Shown piece by piece: positions 55,651 through 64,000 of a stretch of 64,000 nucleotides of DNA (position 1 is the first letter of the stretch; the number at the start of each line of letters is the position of its first letter). The stretch covers positions 106,075 to 170,074 of the forward strand of contig JAMYHX010000035.1 of assembly GCA_025529335.1 (NCBI GenBank), given 5' to 3'. The position numbers and the translations under genes were made by a program. The notes beneath the pieces are model-generated. The model was given only the letters and a program-made list of their open reading frames with translations. It ran no database searches and was not told the origin of the DNA. The DNA is from Rhizopus sp. PT2906 (lineage: Eukaryota > Mucoromycota > Mucoromycetes > Mucorales > Rhizopodaceae).

Positions 55651-57238
55651 CTAAATAAGAAAATCAACATATCTACTTGGGCTATCACTATTGCTTCTCA
55701 TAATTTTCATATGAGCTGAGCTTAACTCTTCCCTTTTCCGTTTGTGGGTTGAAGAAGATATCCGCCAAGGAGAAGCAGCCGGAGATGGCGATTTTCTCTC
55801 CACGTCTTTTTCGGTTGACTCTGAAGTATGTATACCGCTTTCAGCAAAGGGAATATGAGCGAGGTGATCTTCCATGGATACCTTGATGGATACCTTTGAT
55901 TCTAAATCTGTTGGTTCTGAAGATAACTTGGACCATTCTTCACGATTTCTGGAGCAAATATCAAGTAGTTCAAAGGACTTTGGGAACAAGACTGACAGAT
56001 TTTCAAAGTAAGGGTAAACAAAGTCGATAAAGCGCATATTGGTTGTCTGTAAGCTGTCCTGTAGGAGGTTCATGTGTTGTGGCAGTCCTAGCATTTGTTC
56101 AGTCTCTGCTTGCTCAGAAAACTCTACATATAGCAGACGAGCAAGCTTGTGAAAAAGCTCCCAAGGTCTACATGGACTACTGACATCGGCTGCGTGTATT
56201 ATGATATTACAGAGCATAAGCCGTTCTTCTTGGGTTAGCTTGGAGGATGATTTTCCAAGAGAAGAGAGTCCATGTGGGTGATCTATGTCCTCTTCTTCTA
56301 CAGCTGATTCGACTGTTATTGTCTCCGTATCTTCTACAACCGATTTGACGGTTGTTGTCTCCGTTTTTTTACTGTGAAAATGATTCTTTTCAAAATATAA
56401 AAAAGCGTCTTCTTGCTTAGGAAACAGTGGTCTCATCTTGTTTCTAAGGGCATTCTTTGATACGACATTGTGTAGAACAGAGATGTTGTGGAGTAAATCA
56501 AAGTGATGAGTCATATCTGTTGCCAAGATCATCTTTATGATTGATTGTTTGAATTCATGTCTAGTCAGCGGGCTGCCGTAGTGTTTGCTTTTTGTTTCAA
56601 TGTTCCTTATCAGATCATGCTTATCGAGCAACTCCAAAGCAAGTTTGCATGAGTTACTTTCTAATACGGAAAGATTATTGAATTCTTCAGCTAGCTTTGA
56701 CTTGCAAGATACTTCAAACTGGTTATTCTTTCCAGTCTAAAGTTGATAAACTAAGTAAGCTTTGTAGAATGTATATATTGTGTATACTCACATGGCCCAC
56801 ATCATGACATAGAGCAGCAATGATCATCATGGCAACGTCAATCCTTGTCAAGTATTCAGACATATCATAGTACTCAAAAAAGTGATATAATACCAAGACC
56901 ATGTCAACTGCGTGATAGAATGAATGGTAAGGGTTATTCAAATATCCTCTTTCAACGTCAATTAAAAAGTCCAAAAAGTTTGATATTGTGATACCCAAGG
57001 TTTGACAGATGTTCATACGCTTTACTAAACCAGCAATAAAGCCATAGACTTCACTTCTTGGCTTATCCAAAAGTGAGTAACCAAGTGTATAAGCATATGA
57101 ATCATCTGATATCTTTTGCATAATCTAAAAAAAGAGCATATAAATAAGATGCAATTGCGACTATATATGCTTTGGATTTACTGTTTCTATCTTTAATAAA
57201 TCACTTTCTTCTAGTTTATTTTGCTCAAGAATAATCAT
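55651..57238 (-). CDS. 3',5'-cyclic-nucleotide phosphodiesterase (class I)
   Basis: Hydrolyses cAMP (possibly cGMP) and so limits PKA signalling. The first exon at 57238 reads MIILEQNKLEESDLLKIET and joins IMQKISDDSYAYTLGYSLLD. The catalytic domain shows the two-metal HD pattern: NPYHSFYHAVDMVLVLYHFF, IIAALCHDVGH (H-D-x-x-H), spliced to TGKNNQFEVSCKSKLAEEFN, then HDLIRNIETKSKHYG, ILATDMTHHFDLL (the TDM-x-x-H helix), CNIIIHAADVSSPCRPWELF (metal-binding Asp in AADVS) and ARLLYVEFSEQAETEQMLGL. The glutamine-switch region is TNMRFIDFVYPYFENL. An acidic insert (VVEDTETITVESAVEEEDID) lies between the TDM helix and AADVS. The C-terminus is Ser-rich and basic. Stop TAG at 55651-55653. No regulatory N-terminal domain is visible. 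Confidence 0.9.
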
Positions 57239-57700
57239 TGTTACATAGTTTGAGTACAGATAACAAAAGAAAAAAGAAGATTAAATAAAAAATATCATAC
57301 GTTCAAAGAATCGCGTGCTTTTTTTTTATTTCGTCACAATTGATTGCATTGCGGTGGTATTTAGCATTTTCACTGGACGTGTATCACAAAGATGAACCAT
57401 TTATATTCCCAATCATCACATAAGGGTTCTAGGCAGAGAACCATCCACCCTTTATGTTCCTAATCAGAGCATGCTTCTCATTAAAGGGTCTGATTTGTTG
57501 TGTTCTTAGTGATCAATTATATACACTCTTTCCATAAGGTAAATTCACCCAATGACAATTCGGATGTTCTATAGTACAAGCTTTTGGCATCTTTGGATAT
57601 ATAAAAGCACACCAAGTGCTCATCCTCTTTTTATTTCTTTTCCACAATTACACTAGAAGCCACATGATGATGAACATTCAATTCTTGTACGAAGTTTAAT
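57239..57700. other. Phosphodiesterase upstream region
   Basis: Promoter side of the minus-strand phosphodiesterase, then the approach to the Tc1-like relic. No gene seen. Confidence 0.4.
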
Positions 57701-57718
57701 TTCGTCATTGACAAGTAT

Positions 57719-58740
57719 GGCAGGCCTGAACCAATAGATTATATTGTTGATGAGGAGCAGTTTTATCTTGAAGCACTGAGCTCTCATACACAATATTTAG
57801 CTCAAATACTTCCTGAGAGCGAGAAAGGGATAGAGGCAATGCAGGTGGAAAAGGAGATAAAGCCTGGTAGTGATGTTGTTATGAGCGAAACATCAATGAA
57901 GCGAAATTATACTCCCTATTCTGATCAGGACAAAGTGAGATTCTTCAAGTTGTTGTTTGAGAGGTGTCTGAGCGCAACAGCTGTTGCAAAACGGCTTTGG
58001 GATTCATGCTCGCACAGCACAAATATGTGTTGAACAGTACGTGAAGGACCCTAATTGTATCTTTGAGAAACAGAGAAAGACTAATCGTCCACGCATTCTC
58101 AATGAGAAGCACAAAAAGGTTATTCTTGTGTGCATTGATACGAACCCTTCAGTTGTCTTGAACGACACGATGGAGAACTTAAGACATAAATTTTACGAGA
58201 AACTGTGTCTTGATGAATCTGCATTTCATTTTAATTTGAAAGGTAGCATAGCAATGGTCAAAGAAAGGTTCCCCTGCAGTTGTCACAGTTCCCAAAATAC
58301 GAGCAAAGGCAGCCATTTTGTGCGTGATTTCTGCTCAAGGACTGATTGAATGCAGCCCCAGGCTTCCTCAGCCGCTACTCAATAAAAAGAGAAAGTGAGC
58401 AAAAGGACAGTTACAATGGATGAAATGGACCAGTATCCGCATATGAAGAACCATTGCCTCGATGGATAATGCTCTAACCCTTATATCAGCTGATATAGCT
58501 AAATATGTAGAATATCGTGGTTACTGCTGTGTCTATTTACCATCCTATTCTTCTGAGCTTAATCCGATTGAACAACTCTGGTCAGTCGTCATGAGTAAAG
58601 TCAAACGACAAAGGTACTGGAAACTGAAACATTGTCGACAAGAATTAGTGAGGCTTCTAATAGCTTAAAGCTGAGAGACATCAAGAGCTTTGTTTGGCAT
58701 TCTCACAAATGCTCGGATAAAATGCCGAAATAAATAGGGA
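57719..58740 (+). mobile_element. Tc1/mariner-like transposase relic
   Basis: The frame begins near EPIDYIVDEEQFYLEALSSH and contains MKRNYTPYSDQDKVRFFKLL, a helix-turn-helix start. One frame over is GIHARTAQICVEQYVKDPNC, the helix-turn-helix continuation. Next are KHKKVILVCIDTNPSVVLND and LCLDESAFHFNLKGS (first catalytic Asp in LDESAFH). Then MDEMDQYPHMKNH, MDNALTLISADIAKYVEYRG (second Asp) and YLPSYSSELNPIEQLWSVVM (catalytic Glu) follow, with SFVWHSHKCSDK at the end. Frameshifts, a stop and a deletion between the DNA-binding part and the first catalytic block make it non-functional. The family matches the short piece at 6794-6979. I could not find terminal inverted repeats by eye. Confidence 0.72.
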
Positions 58741-58988
58741 GCTCTTAAAAAAAAAAAGGCAAATACTTGGTGCCATGGGGTATTTTTTAATGTAATTATA
58801 CGTGTTCTTGTATCTTTGTTGATAGCGCCTGTCAACATAAATAAATAAAGAACAACACTTCTTTTTTTTTATCTCTTTCTTCTTGAAAAGAAACAATCCA
58901 AGACGATGAAAGGTTTTGTTGTACGGCATCATAGGTAGTATTTGAAGGTAGCGCCCGCAGTATTAGTCTAACTTCTGGTGCATTTTCT

Positions 58989-59490
58989 GTGTATGTAGTG
59001 TTTGTTCTTTTCGACAATCAAAATGTGGATGAATATGTATCGGTAGATTTCATCGGTGCAAATAGCCCTGAATCCAACATAGACGAGACGGTATCAAGAC
59101 GCCGACCGGATGGGATCATAACGATAAACAATATCACTGTGGGATATGTCGAGGTGAAGCCTCTCAAAGAATTGGTAGACACCCATAAAATCAACAAGGA
59201 CTTGGTACGGCTTGGAAAATTCTCCAAGACAGCAATAGATACATACAGATTAAATGCCTGTTTTGCTATTCAAAGTATTGGAACAAACTTGATTTTTCAC
59301 CTCGTCGAATATGTCAACAGATACCTATACCTGATGACAGAGCTTGATCAACTCTGCTTCCCTGCTTCAATCGAAGACATACCAATCTTGTGGGAGTTCT
59401 TTGACAATCTTTTACGAATTCTTCGTGTCTTCGAAGAAAAGTGCAAGCAGAACAATTCCCGCACTACAGCTCAAGGTCACGCTGCAACTC
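58989..59490 (+). pseudogene. Fragment of a multicopy Mucorales-type protein with PD-(D/E)XK-like signature
   Basis: The frame 58989-59633 has no ATG at its first codon and seems to be entered from upstream. It reads VDEYVSVDFIGANSPESNID, ETVSRRRPDGIITINNITVG, then YVEVKPLKELVDTHKINKDL and ARLACF-like helices (DTYRLNACFAIQSIGTNLIF). RPD-x(11)-GYVEVKP fits the PD-(D/E)XK nuclease core: Asp at the end of one strand and E-x-K in the next, followed by a helix. After about 59480 the reading becomes low-complexity. I recall many Mucorales proteins of this form without known function. Truncated at both ends here, directly behind a Tc1-like relic. Confidence 0.4.
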
Positions 59491-60970
59491 TAGGATCGCC
59501 TCTCCTATCAGCCATTAACACTTCCTCTACGAATTGTGTCCGAAAAAAGCAACATCTCCTATGTCTTCAATTAACTTATTTATTTTGTTATTGTAATAAT
59601 ATAAAAGTAATGAGAGACAATAAAATACAGTAAGACTGAACTAAATCTTTTATTGATAAAGAGATCAGGACTTGTGTGAGAGTAGCTAACTCAGATGAGA
59701 TCTAGAAGAGTTGATATCATACAAAGTGTTGTTACGAGTTATTGCCTAGCTAGATGTTATATATGGAGTAATGGATATATAGTGGGTTCAGTGCACGTAC
59801 ATGTAGGGTGTAATGTTCCGCAAACAAGTAATAATAGGTGCTTTGGCGACTATTCCCTTACTTAAATAAATGTAGGTGCAGGAACTTAATAAAAAAAAGG
59901 TAGGACCTATACGTTATCGAACATTAGCTGCTCTTTTTATTAACTTCAATCACAGCACACGAATAGTTTCCTTGCCAACTTATTAGTTTTCACTTAAACT
60001 GCCTGTCGTATTTGCCCTAAAAACGCTTAATCTTGCTGTATGAGATTACTCTACAGAACATCCTAGTTGTCAGCGAAAGCGAATTTACACTTCGTGCAGC
60101 ATGAATTTTGTTCTTGTCATTGGATGAATTTACTTCCTGAAAGAAACAATTTATGAAAGATTGAGCCAGTCTTCGCTTTCCATATAGGGAATTCTGCAAA
60201 ATGACAGTTGCTCTCAGAGTGAGGTTTAATATTCACTTTTTATACAGCCGGTATTATATTCGCGCTATCTATTTGGTAGAGTAATGACGTTATATAAAAG
60301 GTATGAATACAATGGACGGTAAAAGTACTATGAGTGATGGAAAAGGACATGTATACGACTAATGGTTGAGCACAAGGAGCTAATTCGGTAAAGGATCATC
60401 AAGCACATATACACATCATCTTTCTTGTCTTCTTCTTTGACTTCTTCAACAAACACTGATCCAACCCAACTCAAGAATATTGCTACCAAAGTCAAGCTTC
60501 TTATTATTTAAGTCTAATGCTTTGATAGGGTTTCCTCGTATGCTAATTCTGCTTGTTCAATTTCTGGTCAAAAAGAAATCAGATAAACAACTTTTCTATA
60601 AATAAAGTCATTTACCAAGTTCTGGCTTTTCATCATAGCCTGGGTAACACATCGTTTGTATGAAAAAGGATCTGCCAAAATCCTTATTAATAATGAATTT
60701 GACGTAGTTTTACATGTCCCGTGCTTGATTTGAACTACAGATCTTATTGCAGGATAAATAGGCAAGTGTATTCATTGTTAAAATAAAAAGCAAGTCTATA
60801 CATACGGCATCAAAAGGGAAGCTCAAGGAACTTGTATCGGTAAAGCGGGAAATTTCCCTCTCATAAAAAGTTTTCTGCATCATCAAGTGATGTAACAATA
60901 CGGTGGCAACTACACATGGGGAACCGAAATGGTGTCATTAACAGAATAATTAAGTTCGGGGCGAATTTAT
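59491..60970. other. Gene-poor stretch upstream of the aquaporin 3' end
   Basis: No supported gene. On the minus strand at about 60568-60898, overlapping frames read TCKTTSNSLLIRILADPFSY and KTFYEREISRFTDTSSLSFP, which look somewhat protein-like but could not be joined or named. Confidence 0.35.
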
Positions 60971-60980
60971 TCAATAGAAA

Positions 60981-62360
60981 CTAATCAATGAATACAGTAA
61001 AAATAAATCCTCCAACGAGTCCACCAATGATGGGTGCAAACATGGGTACAAGGGCATAATAGTGATGCACTTTGAATACGTCGATACCCCACCCAGCAAG
61101 AGCAGTAAACAAACGAGGACCAAAATCACGAGCAGGGTTCAGAGAGAATCCAGATGTATAGCCAATGCAAAGTGAGATTGTTGTGACACCAATGGCAACC
61201 ATGGCACCTTGAGCTGTTCTGAAAGGTAAATTGTTGGGGTGTCCAGAGACCATGATAACCAACAGAAGCATGGCAGTGCCTACGATTTCTGACGCGACTG
61301 CGGATCCAATGCCAACATATAGAGGAGGATAGGTACCAAAGATACCTGCTGTGCTATATTCCCCCAAAATTTGTCGTTCTCCATGATCGAACTGTGTGAT
61401 GGCTGGCTCAATGATACTATAGAGTAAAGCAGCGCCTGTGAATGCACCCAGTAACTGAGCGGTAATATAGATGGGGGCCTTTCGGATTGGAAATCCACTA
61501 AACACACAGAATGCGATAGTAACTGCAGGGTTGAGGTGTCCACCCTAGAATATAATTAGCAATCAAGTAAGCAAATGATTGTCTTGTGACTTACAGACAC
61601 ATGTCCTGCAACACAGATGGCAACTAATACAGAAAGGCCTAGCGGGATATTTAGCTCATAATTCGGGTTAATCAAAAAAATACACAATCATTTACCTGAG
61701 CCAAATGACGATGTTAACCATGATTTGTTTTTTTCTATATTTAATGTTTGTTCTGCACAGAATCCACAAGTCAATAAGACCAATATGAGTGTACCGATAA
61801 ATTCAGCCAGGAATTCTCTGTGCTTTATAATAAAAAGGATTAGAAACTCTATCAATTATCATAGACACGTATATGTGTATTTCTTACTTTAACCTTGAAT
61901 GATTTCGAATGTTGCACAAACTTTTGTATTTTTGATTTCCTTTGTGTATCCAGTTCATCTGTAGTTTTATGATACAGTGTTAGTATTGATGATTCTTTTG
62001 ATGGGCGCCTAGGTAAATCAAATGTCATGGTAACGTTCTCTGTTTTCACAGCATGGTTCTGTACAGTAGTAATAGATGAAGATGCCATTTTTTTTAAAGA
62101 TAAAGAACAAGAAAGAAATGTTTACAGTGTCTTTTATATATAAAAGAGACACGCATATATCTTAAATAATGGAACGCGATACGGCAATCAAATTCACTAA
62201 AAGGGAACTTACCATTAATATTTGCATTATTATATTTTATTCTGGAATTATAGTCTTGACGTTGATCGACAGATAGCAAAGGATTGCGTTCATTAACAGT
62301 CATATCTGTATCATCCATTAATGATACTGCAGATGAATTTGTTTTCCAGCTTCTCGTCAT
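60981..62360 (-). CDS. Aquaglyceroporin (MIP family channel)
   Basis: A membrane channel for glycerol and water. Core exons give HREFLAEFIGTLILVLLTCG, FCAEQTLNIEKNKSW, SGLSVLVAICVAGHVS, GGHLNPAVTIAFCVFSGFPI (first NPA), AQLLGAFTGAALLYSIIEP, SAVASEIVGTAMLLLVIMVS, and GYTSGFSLNPARDFGPRLFT (second NPA). The Asp after NPAR marks the glycerol-conducting branch. There are six membrane helices plus two half-helices. Stop TAG at 60981-60983. Two N-termini are possible. One starts at 62360 (MTRSWKTNSSAVSLM), with a strong donor GTAAGT at 62212 and an in-frame acceptor at 62040, joining NANIN to ENVTMTFDLPRRPS. The other uses the ATG at 62088 (MASSSITTVQNHAVK) inside that intron. Both lead to the same cytosolic segment. 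Confidence 0.9.
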
Positions 62361-64000
62361 AGTAAAGAGATGAGAAAAGAAGAAGAAAGGGACAGAGCAG
62401 GTACCTTTATCTTGTTCTTTTTAGCCCTATTTTTTATTCACTCCGATAGTAACCTAGACATTATCTTCAACTCCTGTTTACTGTTTCTTGTTTGATATGA
62501 TATCTTTATAAATCATTCTTTAAAGGTTTGAGACTTTATAATATCTTGGTAAAATGTAAAACTACACACGCTTATTTAGTTTGCATGCTTCTGTTCTCTC
62601 TCTCTCTCTCTCTCTTTCTTTCTCTTTCTCTTAAAATGACGACACAATAGAAGATACTTTATTTAGAAAAATTTAATAGCTTTGGCGAAGCAAAGACAAT
62701 GTATGATCATACGCTTTCAATACAGCATCACTACAAGCATAAGCTATTTATGCATACATCAAATCATGCATTATTAAGCAAGCATTGTGTTTCATTGACC
62801 CTTTCGACAAAGATCACTGCTGTAGCACAAGGATAAAACAAAAAGGAGGGGTTTCAATGTCACTCTCTCTTTCTGCTGCAAGACATTCATACTCACAAGG
62901 TATTCAACTTGTAAAAATGGATCACTTTCCCCTTTTCTTTTAAGAGATAGAGAGGAGATATACAGCGACATCAATTAAGTGAAATAGAGAGACTATGCTC
63001 ATATTTAACAAAAATAAAGTGAAACTTTCAAGTTTTCCTTAAATATATTGAATTTTTTAATGTAACATTCCTCTCATAATCAGCATAGTGATCCCTCTCT
63101 TGACTAGTATCCGAACTATATACTATTGCCTCTATTGTAACTTTAATTCTGAAAAGAGTTACATATATCTCGAAACATAAAACGCTTGTGTAAAAATACA
63201 CAGTCTGACATTGATGTATGCATCCTTGATTTTGTTTCCTGTTCTAAAAAGAGAGATGCATTGCTTCATGAAGCATATGAACGATACAACAGACCATATT
63301 GATTCTATTGAATCGTGGCTTAACATGGTATTGGGTTTCTGAATTAGTTTGGAAGTTATAGGAAACTCTCTCTCTCTCTCTTTCGAAAACGTGCTTCTGA
63401 AATAGGTAAAACTAAGTTTAGGGCTATAAGGTAATATTGTGATGTGATCAAGTAAGTAAGCTTCTAAAAGCGAATTTGGTCATCCTCATGCGATTACATC
63501 CAAAGTACATAACGTCAATCTCGGAATATCATACGGTTGTTGTGCGTTAGAGCCATTAAATCAAATTTGAACAGTTCAGGAACATGTGCAAGATCATTAA
63601 TCTAGTTTCGTTTTAATTTCATTGATCTTTCTGAAGAATTACCAAGCTTATCAATATACACAGTGAGATAGTTGCTGTAGCTATGTCAGTTGTCTTTGAG
63701 AGAAGTACACAATTGAGCAAAAGAGTTGAAAAAGAAGGCACTCTATATTCATCGACGAACCTAAATGTACTTCTCGCTTAAAATCCAAAGGTGACTTGTT
63801 ACTATGGATATGTTGTTGAGGAATATTAAGGGGTTGTGAGGTTTGTCCTGAGATACTTGTCCCCTTCTTGTCAATATGTGTCCATTTTGAAACACCGCAC
63901 AATCTCCTCCCTTTTAAAAACTGACACATGAAATTCTTTTTACTTTTCTTTTGTCATGAATTCACTAATCAACTATTGCGAGCAGTTCATGCTTGCTATT
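62361..64000. other. Non-coding end of the window
   Basis: Promoter side of the aquaglyceroporin, then about 1.6 kb with no recognisable gene. It contains CT-rich microsatellites near 62597-62632 and 63367-63382. Short frames (for example minus 63681-63929) have no motifs. Confidence 0.5.

Noticed and set aside
1..64000. CRISPR arrays, bacterial operons or ribosome-binding sites
   Set aside because: The DNA is eukaryotic with spliceosomal introns; no regularly spaced direct repeats were seen.

Overview
The window reads as nuclear DNA of a filamentous fungus, most probably an early-diverging one of the Mucorales type. The DNA is AT-rich and the genes are compact, with many short introns (about 48-185 nt, GT..AG). 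The gene set is fully eukaryotic: Atg8, PAN2, EMC3, Sec12, Spc25, exportin-4, GPI18, ribosomal proteins eL18 and eL39, and a P5A ATPase. The decayed repeats look like those I know from Mucorales genomes: Tc1-like, DIRS-like, SWIM-finger MULE-like and Fanzor-like. Family names rest on reading the sequence, since no search could be run.

Layout. 1-4 kb: an ING/PHD chromatin reader (+) and an ERT1/AcuK-type Zn2Cys6 regulator (-). 4-10 kb: an accessory block with an unrecognised minus ORF, a junction of DIRS-like RNase H and Tc1-like pieces, and an unrecognised zinc-finger ORF with one in-frame stop. 10-24 kb: a dense housekeeping block holding GPI18, serine racemase, a SET/MYND protein, Spf1-type ATPase, TrhO/TSTD2-like rhodanese protein and PAN2. 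24-25.4 kb: a MULE/SWIM relic. 25.8-29.1 kb: eL39, Atg8 and a divergent cystathionine beta-synthase-like protein. 29.5-39.9 kb: two near-identical cyclophilin A genes in inverted orientation, bracketing a gene-poor stretch and exportin-4. 40.9-42.9 kb: a decayed Fanzor (TnpB-like) gene. 43.4-45.3 kb: SET/NAP1 and eL18, convergent. 45.6-47.2 kb: another relic. 48-53.8 kb: Spc25, Sec12, a small membrane protein, EMC3 and a secreted aspartic protease. 55.6-57.2 kb: a cyclic-nucleotide phosphodiesterase. 57.7-59.5 kb: a Tc1-like relic beside a PD-(D/E)XK-like fragment. 61-62.4 kb: an aquaglyceroporin. The rest to 64 kb has no supported gene.

The housekeeping genes do not form one pathway, though several share the early secretory route: Sec12 (COPII budding), EMC3 and the Spf1-type ATPase (ER membrane protein biogenesis and quality control) and GPI18 (GPI anchors). 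Three observations stand out. First, introns sit inside or directly after the start codon in four genes; in the P5A ATPase the ATG is split as AT|G. Second, there is a Fanzor-like pseudogene whose last RuvC aspartate is a tyrosine. Third, there is a young inverted duplication of cyclophilin A, promoter and introns included. Splice models were checked for reading-frame closure where coordinates are given.
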